Assembly (NCBI GenBank): GCA_016722075.1 | Contig: JADKGW010000001.1 | Span: forward strand, 930,001 to 994,000 | DNA length: 64,000 nucleotides | Direction: 5' to 3' | Source of the DNA: Candidatus Kouleothrix ribensis | Lineage (GTDB): Bacteria; Chloroflexota; Chloroflexia; Chloroflexales; Roseiflexaceae | Part shown: one piece after another, positions 50,913-60,088 of the stretch | Position numbering within the stretch: position 1 is the stretch's first letter | How the letters are laid out: each line of letters begins with the position of its first letter | Notes under the pieces: model-generated | The model's input: only the letters and a program-made list of their open reading frames with translations | What the model was told of the DNA's origin: nothing | Database searches by the model: none | Position numbers and translations under genes: made by a program

Positions 50913-51371
50913 CTATCTTTCGAGGTGTATGACCATGCGAACCTGGTTACCGCCGCTGGGCGCGGTGGTAAACTCAACCTCGTCCATCAGCTCGCGAATG
51001 AGCCAGATCCCCCAGCCACCTTTATCTTGACGGGCCAGCGCATCCTCGATGCGTGGTGCCGGCGTGGTGCTGCCCTGGTCGAGCTGCTTGCGGCCCTGGT
51101 CGGCCACACTCACGACCAGCTCGTCGCTTTTAGCGGTCAGCATCACCAACACGCGCATCTCCGAATCGTGCGCATTTCCATGCTCAATTGCGTTCGTCAC
51201 GGCCTCTGCCATGGCCGTGCGGAGTGCCTCGACACGATCGGGCCCAAACCCCATCCGCCGCGCCAACGACGACGCCGTGTCCATCGCGACTTTTTCGTAG
51301 CCAAGTTTGCTGGGCAACCGAAGCTCGATCACGCGCTCTGCTACATCGTTATCGCCTGTTGGGCCGGTCAT
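50913..51371 (-). CDS. RsbW-like anti-sigma factor / serine kinase (second of pair)
   Basis: 152 residues, paralogous to the neighbour (shared LGYEK start, EAVTNAIEHGNA N-box, VADQGRKQLD G1, GGWGIWLIRELMDEVEF G2). The G1 loop lacks the usual second Gly. Two kinases for one STAS protein suggest either a partner-switch cascade or different partners. No sigma factor or PP2C phosphatase is adjacent. Confidence 0.9.
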   Translation of the reverse strand: MTGPTGDNDVAERVIELRLPSKLGYEKVAMDTASSLARRMGFGPDRVEALRTAMAEAVTNAIEHGNAHDSEMRVLVMLTAKSDELVVSVADQGRKQLDQGSTTPAPRIEDALARQDKGGWGIWLIRELMDEVEFTTAPSGGNQVRMVIHLER

Positions 51372-52087
51372 GCTTCTGTCACCACTTGTTGGGCCTTTGA
51401 CGCATAGAATGCGAATGTGTACCTTCGGTTAGCGCCTGATGGTATGGGGCCAGCACGGCAGCCCCCTCCGATCCCATGTGCGCGGCCGGTACGTTGGGCG
51501 GCCCGCCGGGCCATGCGCAACCTCCGGGTGGGGCCGCGCCCGCCCGACCTTGCAGATGGGCGCAGAGACCACAGGGTTTGGCCTTTGCCTAACCCCTGCA
51601 ATTTATCTTAACACAGGTCGCGAATCGTGCGCAATAGGTATTGAGATTGAGTTTTGGCGGCCACGCCGCTGGTTTGGCGAACGTTCGTGCTGGCGCATCG
51701 GGATGCGGGATATGCCCTCGCCTGCTTGCCTTTTTGGGGGGAGGGTTGGTTGTATGCTGCATCAGGGTGCCATCGGCCCTCACCCGGCTGCCCCGCGCCA
51801 TTCAGGCGGAGGGTGTTACGGTGATCGCGTGCCCATGCGCTCGGCCCTCACCCCGCTGCCCCGCGCTCCCAACATTGGGAGCGGGGGGTATCGTATGAGC
51901 GTTCCAATGCGCTCGCGAAGCGAGCGCATTGGAACGCCAAATTCTGGCCCCCTCCCCTGACAGGGGGAGGTACGGGGGAGGGGTATGCACATAGCCCGGC
52001 GTGCTGGGCGAAAAACCGTACCCCAAAAGGGGGTACGGGCGAGAAGTCTGCGCATGCGGAGGCGAGGAGCCAGGCACACCTGGCCGG
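51372..52087. other. 716-bp non-coding region containing a dispersed repeat
   Basis: No gene is supported. The right half holds the dispersed double-hairpin element; the left half is GC-rich unique sequence upstream of the RsbW-like operon. Confidence 0.55.
51863..51990. repeat. Dispersed double-hairpin repeat, copy 2 (inverted orientation)
   Basis: Hairpin A, with 17-bp perfect arms, spans 51899-51937, and hairpin B spans 51865-51882. The order is reversed relative to the copy at 15270-15400, and the flanking CCCCTCC-rich stretch also matches. Confidence 0.8.
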
Positions 52088-53638
52088 CTAGAGCGGAATA
52101 TTGCCGTGTTTGCGCGCGGGCAGGCTCTGGCGCTTGGTGCGCGCCAGGCGCAGGGCGCGGATCAGGGTTGGGCGGGTCTCCTTCGGCTCGATCACGTCGT
52201 CGATATAGCCGCGCTCGGCGGCCACATACGGGTTGGCAAAGCGATTCTGGTAATCCTGGGCCAGCTCGGCCTGGCGCGCGGCCGGGTTCGCGGCCTCGTT
52301 CAGCTCGCGCCGGAAGATGATCTTGACCGCCGCATCGACGCCCATCACCGCGATCTCGGCGGTGGGCCAGGCGAAGTTGAAGTCGGCGCGAATGTGCTTG
52401 CTCGACATCACGTCGTAGGCGCCGCCGTAGGCTTTGCGCGTGATCACCGTGAGCTTGGGCACGGTCGCCTCGCAGTAGGCGTACAGCAGCTTGGCGCCGT
52501 GGCGAATGATCCCGCCATACTCTTGCTGCGTGCCAGGCATGAAACCGGGCACATCGACGAACGTGAGCAGCGGGATGTTGAACGCGTCGCAGAAGCGCAC
52601 GAAGCGCGCAGCCTTGACCGACGAGTCGATATCGAGCACGCCGGCCAGGTGCGCCGGCTGATTGGCCACCACGCCGATTGGGTAGCCGTCGAGCCGCGCG
52701 AAGCCGATCACGATATTGCGCGCCCAGAACGGCTGCATCTCGAAGAACAGCCCATCGTCGACGACCGCATCGATCACCTGCACGATGTCGTAGGGCTTGC
52801 GCGGGTTGTTGGGGATGATCGTCTGAAGCGACTCCTCCATGCGCTCGGGGTCGTCGGTTGGCGCAGCGTAGGGCGGGTCCTCGAGGTTATTGGCCGGCAG
52901 GAACGACAGCAGCGTGCGCAGCTGCTCGAAGGCTTCGTCCTCGGTGTCGGCCGCGAGGTGCGCCACGCCGCTGCGCGAGTTATGCGTCATCGCGCCGCCG
53001 AGCTCTTCGAAGCCCACGTCTTCGTTCGTCACGGTCTTGATCACATCGGGGCCGGTGATGAACATCTGCGACGAGCCCTTGACCATCAGGATGAAGTCGG
53101 TCATGGCCGGCGAGTAGACCGCGCCGCCGGCGCATGGGCCGGCGATCACCGAAAGCTGCGGCACCACGCCCGAGGCGATCACATTGCGGTAGAAGATCTC
53201 GGCATAGCCGCCCAGGCTGACCACGCCCTCTTGAATGCGCGCGCCGCCCGAGTCGTTCAGGCCGATGCAGGGCACGCCCATCCGCAGCGACAGATCCATC
53301 ACCTTGCAGATCTTCTCGGCGAACACCTCGCCAAGCGAGCCGCCGAACACGGTAAAATCTTGCGCGAACACACACACCGGCCGGCCATCGATCGTGCCAT
53401 GGCCGGTGATGACGCCGTCGCCAAGCGGCTTGCGCTTGGCCATGCCGAAGGCCGAGGTGCGATGCACGGCAAATGCGTCGAGCTCGATGAACGAGCCGGC
53501 ATCGAGCAGGGCATCGATGCGCTCGCGCGCGGTCAGCTTGCCGCGGGCGTGCTGCTTCTCGGCCGCCTGCGGGTCGGTAGTGCGGGCCAGCTCGCGGCGC
53601 TGGCGCAGATCATCGATTCGTTCCTGAGTAGTTTTCAC
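52088..53638 (-). CDS. Acyl-CoA carboxylase carboxyltransferase beta subunit (PccB/AccD-like)
   Basis: 516 residues, full length. It moves the carboxyl group from carboxybiotin to propionyl-CoA or acetyl-CoA. Motifs: ARGKLTARERIDALLD, DFTVFGGSLGE, GLNDSGGARIQEGV with the first oxyanion loop, and the second GGAYDVMSSKHI. C-terminal FRRELNEAANP. Propionyl-CoA is the usual substrate of this branch; in Chloroflexia such enzymes can serve the 3-hydroxypropionate pathway or propionate breakdown. No biotin carboxylase gene is adjacent. Confidence 0.95.
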   Translation of the reverse strand: MKTTQERIDDLRQRRELARTTDPQAAEKQHARGKLTARERIDALLDAGSFIELDAFAVHRTSAFGMAKRKPLGDGVITGHGTIDGRPVCVFAQDFTVFGGSLGEVFAEKICKVMDLSLRMGVPCIGLNDSGGARIQEGVVSLGGYAEIFYRNVIASGVVPQLSVIAGPCAGGAVYSPAMTDFILMVKGSSQMFITGPDVIKTVTNEDVGFEELGGAMTHNSRSGVAHLAADTEDEAFEQLRTLLSFLPANNLEDPPYAAPTDDPERMEESLQTIIPNNPRKPYDIVQVIDAVVDDGLFFEMQPFWARNIVIGFARLDGYPIGVVANQPAHLAGVLDIDSSVKAARFVRFCDAFNIPLLTFVDVPGFMPGTQQEYGGIIRHGAKLLYAYCEATVPKLTVITRKAYGGAYDVMSSKHIRADFNFAWPTAEIAVMGVDAAVKIIFRRELNEAANPAARQAELAQDYQNRFANPYVAAERGYIDDVIEPKETRPTLIRALRLARTKRQSLPARKHGNIPL

Positions 53639-53788
53639 AGCGACCTCGCATGGGCAGGCGGATGCGTAGGCCCATCATAGCACATGCCGGGCGCGTACGA
53701 GTTACATTCGCGGCGGGCGTGGCCGGCGCAATGTATGGTATGATCCGGGTATACCGGCCCCACACTTCTAGAAAGCAGTAGCGCGCGT

Positions 53789-54883
53789 ATGCTTATGCTG
53801 ATCGTACGACTGACCGTGTTCCTGGCCGGGCTCGCGATCGTGACCGGAACCGTTATCTCGGCCGTGCGCACCTTCGTGCTGCCGCGCAGCGCGCCCGACC
53901 AGCTGACGCGCGTGGTGTTCGTGCTGGTGCGGCGCGGGTTCGATATGCTGATGAAACGCGCGCGCAGCTACCCCGAGCGCGACCGTGTGCTGGCGCTGTA
54001 TGCGCCGTTCGCGCTGCTGACGCTGCCGCCGATCTGGCTGATCTGCGTGATGGCCGGCTATATCGGTATGTTCTGGGCGATCGGCGTGGCCGGCTGGGGT
54101 ATGGCCCTGCGCGTCAGCGGTTCGTCGCTGCTGACGCTCGGCTTCGCGCCGCTCGAGACGCTGCCGCAGGTGATGCTGGCCTACAGCGAGGCCACGCTCG
54201 GCCTGATCCTGGTGGCGCTGCTGATCGCCTACCTGCCGACGATCTATGGCGCATTTCAGAAGCGCGAGACGGCCGTGACGCTGCTCGAGGTGCGCGCCGG
54301 CACGCCGCCCTCGGCCGTGACGCTGTTCCAGCGCTTCCAACGGCTCAACCGGCTCGATAAACTGGGCGATCTGTGGGTGAGCTGGGAGATCTGGTTCGCC
54401 GAGCTAGAGGAGAGCCACACCTCGCTGCCGGCGCTGGCGTTCTTTCGCTCGCCCCAACCCGACCACTCGTGGGTCACGGCGGCCGGGGCCGTGCTCGACG
54501 CCGCCGCGCTGGCGGTCTCGACGCTGGCCATCCCGCACGATGTGCAGGCCGACCTGTGCATCCGCGCGGGCTACCTGGCCATGCACCGGATCGTCGACTT
54601 CTTCAGCATCGCACATAGTGCCAACCCGCAGCCGGGCGACCCGATCAGCGTGACGCGGGCCGAGTTCGACCAGGCCTGCCAGCAGCTGGCCGCCAGCGGC
54701 GTGCCGCTCAAGCCGGATCTCGAGCAGGCCTGGCACGATTTCGCGGGCTGGCGGGTGAACTACGACTCGGTGCTGCTGGCGCTGTGCGCGCTGACCAGCG
54801 CACCAAGCGCGCCGTGGTCGGCCGATCGTGCGCCGACGCTGCCGCGCGCCTCGCTGCTGCTGCGCTACCGGCCGCACGAGTAA
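53789..54883 (+). CDS. Membrane protein with a channel-like two-helix core
   Basis: 364 residues, not firmly recognised. Hydrophobic segments lie at ~2-25, 65-95 and 125-150. Between the last two, SGSSLLTLGFAPLETL resembles a pore loop. The C-terminal ~200 residues are soluble and helical with several Trp-containing motifs (LWVSWEIWFAELEESH). It may be a two-pore-helix ion-channel relative with a cytoplasmic domain. It is a single gene with TATACC-type sequence upstream. Confidence 0.65.
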   Translation: MLMLIVRLTVFLAGLAIVTGTVISAVRTFVLPRSAPDQLTRVVFVLVRRGFDMLMKRARSYPERDRVLALYAPFALLTLPPIWLICVMAGYIGMFWAIGVAGWGMALRVSGSSLLTLGFAPLETLPQVMLAYSEATLGLILVALLIAYLPTIYGAFQKRETAVTLLEVRAGTPPSAVTLFQRFQRLNRLDKLGDLWVSWEIWFAELEESHTSLPALAFFRSPQPDHSWVTAAGAVLDAAALAVSTLAIPHDVQADLCIRAGYLAMHRIVDFFSIAHSANPQPGDPISVTRAEFDQACQQLAASGVPLKPDLEQAWHDFAGWRVNYDSVLLALCALTSAPSAPWSADRAPTLPRASLLLRYRPHE

Positions 54884-54910
54884 GGGCGCGCCGGCCAGGT
54901 TGCCAGGCGC

Positions 54911-56218
54911 TCAGGGCAGCGGCGGCCCGCCGCGGCTGTACCCCGTCGTAGCCAGCACCACCAGCCAGTCGAAGTCGGTGAAGCTTTCGGGGCCAAGCGC
55001 GAAGTAGGTCGAGTTCCTGCTGCTGCCGGAACGGATCGGCAGCGCGGCGATCTCCGCAGCCGGCAGCCCTTCGGCCTGATGCGTAGGCAGGCAAACTGCC
55101 GGCGCGGGCGCACGCGTCAGCAAGGCTTCAAGTGTACCCGGCTCGGGCTGGCCGATGCCATTCGCCTCGGACATGGCCAGCCCCGATCCGATCACGGCGT
55201 AGCGCGGGCCGAAGATCTGGTTGAGCTGTGCCCCGGCCGGCCACCAGCTGAGGCGCTGCGGCCCCAGCTGCCATACGGCCTTGCCGCGTTGCACATGGCG
55301 ATTATGCGCGAATGCCAGAACCTTCCCGCGGCCGCGCTCGCGTGACACGATGTATGCCAAATTGTCGGCCATCATTGCGTCGCGCATACCGAGCAGCTCG
55401 CTCACCCGGTGATCGGACGCGCGCGCCACGGTGGCGTGGTAGCTAAGTAGCTGCCGGGCGATCAAGGCATACTGCAGCGCTTCCCAATACCGATTCGCAG
55501 CGCTTTGAGCCACCAATTCCGGCCGGCGGATCTGCAGCTCGGTGATCAGATCCTCGGTTTCGACGCGCAGCATACTGGCTGCGGCCGATAACCCGACCGA
55601 CTGTGCCGGGTCCATGAGCGCGGCAGGATTCTCCCAGTCGGCATCGGCGCCAAGCAGCGAGTCGATCCGTTCGCGGCGGCGTTGGCCGCTGCCAGCATCG
55701 AGCGAGGCCAGGTAATCGAGCGCGAAATGGAGCACGTGGCTCGGGCTATCGGTGCCGGTCATCTCGGTCGGGCTGTCGAAGCCATAGAAGTGGAGCTTGA
55801 CGCGCCGCGACGGCTCGGCATTATACTGCCGCATCCACTCCACCAGCTCGCGATTGGCGTCGAGCTGGCCGAAGCCGTGGCTAAACCCGCTGGCTTGCAC
55901 AGCCGCATACGTGGCCGCGCCACTGCCGGCGATGTACTCATTCACAGCGCGCGCCTGCGGGAAACTGCTCTCGATCGCGATGGCGCTGTAGCCGTGGGCC
56001 ACGACCAGGTGCTGGAACAGCTGGTTGCGGAGCTGAAGAATGCCCTCGCCGCCGTGAAGCGCCTCGCCCAGGCCGAGCAGTGCCACCGAAGTGCCGAGCG
56101 CGGCGATCAGCGTATCGACGGCGGCATGGAACGTTTCGGGCGAATCGACAGAAAACTGAAGCGCCTCGCGCGCGATCCAGGCCTCGAGCGTCGCGTGCGC
56201 AGGGGACGGGTGAGACAT
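54911..56218 (-). CDS. Erythromycin esterase family protein
   Basis: 435 residues from the ATG at 56218 (GGAGGG upstream). The family motifs are present: LLGLGEALHGGEGILQLRNQL with the catalytic His/Glu, IAIESSFPQARAVNEYI, GFSHGFGQLDANRELVEWMRQYN and VKLHFYGFDSP. The C-terminal DNLAYIVSRERGRGKVLAFAHNRHVQ carries a further conserved His. Ere enzymes open the macrolide lactone ring; many chromosomal homologues have other, unknown roles, including succinoglycan-type substrates. Confidence 0.9.
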   Translation of the reverse strand: MSHPSPAHATLEAWIAREALQFSVDSPETFHAAVDTLIAALGTSVALLGLGEALHGGEGILQLRNQLFQHLVVAHGYSAIAIESSFPQARAVNEYIAGSGAATYAAVQASGFSHGFGQLDANRELVEWMRQYNAEPSRRVKLHFYGFDSPTEMTGTDSPSHVLHFALDYLASLDAGSGQRRRERIDSLLGADADWENPAALMDPAQSVGLSAAASMLRVETEDLITELQIRRPELVAQSAANRYWEALQYALIARQLLSYHATVARASDHRVSELLGMRDAMMADNLAYIVSRERGRGKVLAFAHNRHVQRGKAVWQLGPQRLSWWPAGAQLNQIFGPRYAVIGSGLAMSEANGIGQPEPGTLEALLTRAPAPAVCLPTHQAEGLPAAEIAALPIRSGSSRNSTYFALGPESFTDFDWLVVLATTGYSRGGPPLP

Positions 56219-56261
56219 ACGGATTGCCCTCCAAGTCGATTGCGGGTGGATGCCGAGGTGA

Positions 56262-57485
56262 TCAGGTGGGGCTTGGCGCCGACTCGGCCGATGCGTCATC
56301 CAGCCAGCGAGTGAGCTGGTCACCCAGCAGCGTTTCGAGATACGGCGTGACGCCCCAGAACTGCTTGAGCTGGTTGTACTCGCGCACGAACTGGCGCTCG
56401 CCGGGGGCGGTGCGCCTGACCGCGCGGATCATCAGGTTCTTGGCGGTATGCTCGGCGGCCACAAACTCGATCACCTCGGCGCGGTAGCCCATGATCCGCA
56501 AGATCAGCGCGCGAAACGTATCGGTGAGGATGTCGGCTGTGCGTTGCCGGAGGATGCCGTGGCGCAGCACCGGCCGAAACAGCGGGTTGTCGATCTGGTC
56601 GTTCAGCTGGTGGTGGCAGCAGGGCGCGCACACCAGCATATGCGCCTGGTGGCGGATGGCCTGGCCGATCGCGTCGTCGGTGGCGGTGTCGCAGGCATGC
56701 AGCGCCAGCACCAGATCGGGCGCATGCTCGGGCTGAAAATCGGCGATCGGCGTGTGCGCGAAGGCCAACCGCTCGATCTGGAGCGCGGCGGCCTGGGCGG
56801 TACACTTCTCGATCAGCTGCGCGTTGCTATCGATGCCGACCAGCCGGGCCGGCAGGCCGCGCAGGTGATTGAGGTAGTGGTGCAACGCGAAGGTCAGGTG
56901 CGACGAGCCGCAGCCGCAGTCGAGCAGCTCGATCGGCGTATGCGCGAAGCGCTCGAGCTCGCCGGTGGCCTCGACCAGCTTGATGAACTCGTTGATCTGG
57001 GCGAATTTAGCCTGCATGGCCGGCCTGATCTGCCCGTCGGCAGCCATGATCCCGAGCGCCTGCAGGAAGGCATCGGGCTGGTCGGGCGCGAGCGGCTGGG
57101 CCTTGGCGCGATTGTGGGCGGTATCGGGCGTGGGGGCGGCGCCGGGCGCGCGGTGGTGGCGATGGATCAACGCCTTGCCCTTCTTGGTCAGCTGGATCTG
57201 CACATCCTCGCTGGTGGTCTGTAGCACGATCGCGCTGAAGCCGAGCGATAGGGCCTGGCCCAGCTGGGCCATGGCCTCGTCGCCATAGTAGTTTTTGGCA
57301 TGATCATGCCGGCCGTCGAAGTATGAAAACTGAAGCTGGTGGCGGTCGCGCACGCGCACCGGGCGAATGGTGATCTTCTGCCATGGCACGGCCGGCCCGC
57401 GCACAATGCCCTTAAGCGTGAGCCGCACAAATGTCGCCTGGTCGCGCAGCGCCGCGCTCACCAGCGCCTTGTAGTCGTCGGTCAT
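56262..57485 (-). CDS. SAM-dependent methyltransferase, unknown target
   Basis: 407 residues from the ATG at 57485 (GAAGGG upstream). The N-terminal ~130 residues (KITIRPVRVRDRHQLQFSYFDGRHDHAKNY) look like a substrate-recognition domain. The Rossmann methyltransferase domain has LLDCGCGSSHLTFALHHYL, LVGIDSNAQLIEKC, LVLALHACDTATDDAI and CAPCCHHQLN. The last two match the Methyltransf_32/GSTCD-like family, often linked to RNA modification. The gap of 43 bp to the erythromycin-esterase gene suggests co-transcription. Confidence 0.88.
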   Translation of the reverse strand: MTDDYKALVSAALRDQATFVRLTLKGIVRGPAVPWQKITIRPVRVRDRHQLQFSYFDGRHDHAKNYYGDEAMAQLGQALSLGFSAIVLQTTSEDVQIQLTKKGKALIHRHHRAPGAAPTPDTAHNRAKAQPLAPDQPDAFLQALGIMAADGQIRPAMQAKFAQINEFIKLVEATGELERFAHTPIELLDCGCGSSHLTFALHHYLNHLRGLPARLVGIDSNAQLIEKCTAQAAALQIERLAFAHTPIADFQPEHAPDLVLALHACDTATDDAIGQAIRHQAHMLVCAPCCHHQLNDQIDNPLFRPVLRHGILRQRTADILTDTFRALILRIMGYRAEVIEFVAAEHTAKNLMIRAVRRTAPGERQFVREYNQLKQFWGVTPYLETLLGDQLTRWLDDASAESAPSPT

Positions 57486-57634
57486 AAGCCCTTCTGGTTT
57501 TGCCGTTTGTGCCTGGTAGTATAGCATAGCCGCACGCCGCCGGATGAGTCTGGCGGCTGGGAGCATCAAGCCGGCTGGGGGGCCAGAATATGCTATCATA
57601 GCAGCCTGTCGGCCACACACGAGAGTGATCATCG

Positions 57635-58534
57635 ATGAACAAAGGCATGCTCTACGCCGTGGGCGCGTACATATTCTGGGGCTTTCTGCCGGTATTCTGG
57701 CGGGCGCTGCACGATCTGCCCGCGCTCGAGATCCTGTCGCACCGGGTGGTGTGGGGGCTGGTGGTGGCGCTGGTGCTGGTAAGCTACCGCCTGCGCTGGG
57801 GCTGGCTTGGCCCGGTGCTGCGCAGCCGCCGTACGCTGCTGACTTTCACCGCCAGTGCGTTGCTGCTATCGTTCAACTGGTTCGTGTATATCTGGGCGGT
57901 CAACGCCGGCTATATCGTCGAAACCAGCCTGGGCTATTTCATCAACCCGCTGGTGAATGTGCTGCTGGGTTTTCTATTCCTGGGCGAGCGGCTGCGCATC
58001 GGCCAGGCGGCTGCGATTGTGATCGCACTGGCCGGCGTGCTCGACCTGACGATGCAGTATGGCGCGCTGCCGTGGATCGCGCTGTTGCTGGCCGGCTCGT
58101 TCGGCGGCTACGGGCTGCTGCGCAAAACGGCCGTGCTTGGCTCGCTCGAGGGCTTCACGCTCGAGACGATCGTGCTGTTTCTGCCGGCGCTGGCGTACCT
58201 GCTGTACCACGAGTGGCTGGGTAGGGCGACGTTTGGCCACGCCGGCGTAGGCACCTCGCTGCTGCTGGCATGCGCCGGGATCGTCACGGCCGTGCCGCTG
58301 CTGCTGTTCGCGTCGGGCGCGCGCCGGATCACGCTGACCACGCTCGGCATTCTGCAGTATATCGCGCCGACGATCCAGTTCCTGCTGGGGGTGCTGGTGT
58401 ATCGCGAGGCGCTCAGCCTGGGGCGGCTGATCGGCTTCTGCATCATCTGGCTGGCACTGGTGATCTACACGACCGAAAGCCTGCTGCATACCAGTGGCGC
58501 GGCGCGCGCGCGGGCGGCGGCCAGCAAACCGTAG
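57635..58534 (+). CDS. rarD: EamA-family transporter RarD
   Basis: 299 residues, ten transmembrane helices in two EamA repeats. The RarD signature is clear: GAYIFWGFLPVFWRAL, EILSHRVVWGLVV, FNWFVYIWAVNAGYIVETSLGYFINPLVNVLLG and the C-terminal QYIAPTIQFLLGVLVYREAL. RarD proteins are linked to chloramphenicol sensitivity in other bacteria; the natural substrate is unknown. A TGCTATCAT extended -10 lies upstream. It is divergent from the methyltransferase. Confidence 0.94.
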   Translation: MNKGMLYAVGAYIFWGFLPVFWRALHDLPALEILSHRVVWGLVVALVLVSYRLRWGWLGPVLRSRRTLLTFTASALLLSFNWFVYIWAVNAGYIVETSLGYFINPLVNVLLGFLFLGERLRIGQAAAIVIALAGVLDLTMQYGALPWIALLLAGSFGGYGLLRKTAVLGSLEGFTLETIVLFLPALAYLLYHEWLGRATFGHAGVGTSLLLACAGIVTAVPLLLFASGARRITLTTLGILQYIAPTIQFLLGVLVYREALSLGRLIGFCIIWLALVIYTTESLLHTSGAARARAAASKP

Positions 58535-58545
58535 CGTGCCGCTGA

Positions 58546-59931
58546 TCAGTCGGCGGCTGGTGGCTGGCCGTCGATCTGCTGCGCGGCCCAGGCCAGCGCC
58601 TCCTCGACGGTCGTGAACGCGCCGTCGATCTGGGCCTGGTAGGCGCGCTTGAGCAGCGCACCGAGCTGCGGGCCAGGCTGCAGGCCCAGGCCCAGCAGGT
58701 GGCGCCCCTGTACGATCGGCTCGGGCCGGCCGTGCGCGACACCGAGCTGGTGGGCCAGCTCGAGCACCGGCCGGCCAGGGGCGGAAGGCGGGCGCGGCGG
58801 GCGGCCGCCGTAGTCGGCCTCGAGCAGCCGCTCCCACTGGGTTAGCGTAGCCGGGGCCAGCCGCACGGCCAGCCTGCGCACCGCGCGTGGGCTTGGCGCC
58901 ATGCCATGATGGGCCATATGCTCGGCCACCAGCGGTAGCACCGGCTCGGAAAGCGCGCGTGGGCAGCCGATCCGGCGGAGCAGCGCCGTGGTAGGCGCAA
59001 GGCCGGCCTGGGCGTGGCCAGGGCTGCGCACACGCCCATCGGCGTGGATCTCGGTTGTCGCGGGCTTGCCGAGATCGTGGCACAGCGCCGACAGCAGCAA
59101 CAGTGCGCGCTCGGGGCCGGCCAGGCCAACCCGCTCGGCGATCGTCGCGGCGGCATCGCAGACGTGGCCGGTGTGGATGAAGACATGGCCCTCGGGGTGG
59201 TAAACAGGATCTTGCGGGCAGTCGACCAGCGCCTGTAGCTCGGGGTAACAGGCCAGCCAGCCGGTCTCGGCCAGCACACGCAGGCCGGCCGACGGGCGGG
59301 TGCTGGCGTAGGCCCACTTCTGCCACTCGCCCCACACACGCTCGAGCGCCAGGTGGGGCGCCTCGGGCAGCAGCGCGCGGCATAGTGCGGCGGTCTCGGG
59401 CGCCAGGCGCATATCGAGCCGGGCGGCGAACTGCATGGCCCGCAGCACGCGCAGGGGATCTTCGGCAAACGCAGCCGTGGTGTGGCGAATGATCCCGGCC
59501 TCGAGATCGGCCACGCCGCCGAAGAAATCGAGCAGCTCGCCGGCCGGCGTGATCGCCATGGCATTGAAGGTGAAATCGCGCCGCGCGGCCGCCTCGTGCG
59601 GGGTCATGGTCGGGTCGGGCGCGGCCAGGAAGCCGCGGTGGCCGGCGCCAACCTTGTTTTCGCGGCGTGGCAGCGACACATCGAGCTCGTGGCCGCCGGG
59701 CAGGCGCAGCTTCAGAATGCCGAACGAGCGGCCAACCGCATCGACACGCCCGAAGCCGGCCAGCAGCTCGGCCAGCCGGTCGATCGGCAGCCCGTACACC
59801 TCGATGTCGATATCCTTGGCCGGCAGGCCGCGCAGGATGTCGCGCACGGCGCCGCCGACCACGTGTGGCCGGCCGCCGGCGTGTGTGATCGCGGCCAGGA
59901 TTGGCTGGATGTGTGTGAGCGAGCGTAGCAT
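58546..59931 (-). CDS. CCA tRNA nucleotidyltransferase / poly(A) polymerase family with HD domain
   Basis: 461 residues from the ATG at 59931, which lies 7 nt after TATACT (leaderless). The nucleotidyltransferase head has HVVGGAVRDILRG and the metal-binding KDIDIEVYG. The neck has RRDFTFNAMAI, DFFGGVADLEAGIIRH and EDPLRVLRAMQFAARL. An HD domain follows (HTGHVCDAAA, ALCHDLGKPATT), as in E. coli-type CCA enzymes. The Arg/Asp template motif lies near residue ~150. It repairs or adds the tRNA 3' CCA. Confidence 0.94.
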   Translation of the reverse strand: MLRSLTHIQPILAAITHAGGRPHVVGGAVRDILRGLPAKDIDIEVYGLPIDRLAELLAGFGRVDAVGRSFGILKLRLPGGHELDVSLPRRENKVGAGHRGFLAAPDPTMTPHEAAARRDFTFNAMAITPAGELLDFFGGVADLEAGIIRHTTAAFAEDPLRVLRAMQFAARLDMRLAPETAALCRALLPEAPHLALERVWGEWQKWAYASTRPSAGLRVLAETGWLACYPELQALVDCPQDPVYHPEGHVFIHTGHVCDAAATIAERVGLAGPERALLLLSALCHDLGKPATTEIHADGRVRSPGHAQAGLAPTTALLRRIGCPRALSEPVLPLVAEHMAHHGMAPSPRAVRRLAVRLAPATLTQWERLLEADYGGRPPRPPSAPGRPVLELAHQLGVAHGRPEPIVQGRHLLGLGLQPGPQLGALLKRAYQAQIDGAFTTVEEALAWAAQQIDGQPPAAD

Positions 59932-60088
59932 GGGCGTGAGTATACGGTAGAATTGGCCGGGGCGCCAGCTGCCGCCAGCTGAATCCGGTGGCTGGTAGCA
60001 CGAAGCCGGCTGATCGAGAACATACGTCGCGGCCTTGACGCATGGCGTACAATACAACCGAAATACCGCCTCGAGCACAGGCCACCCA

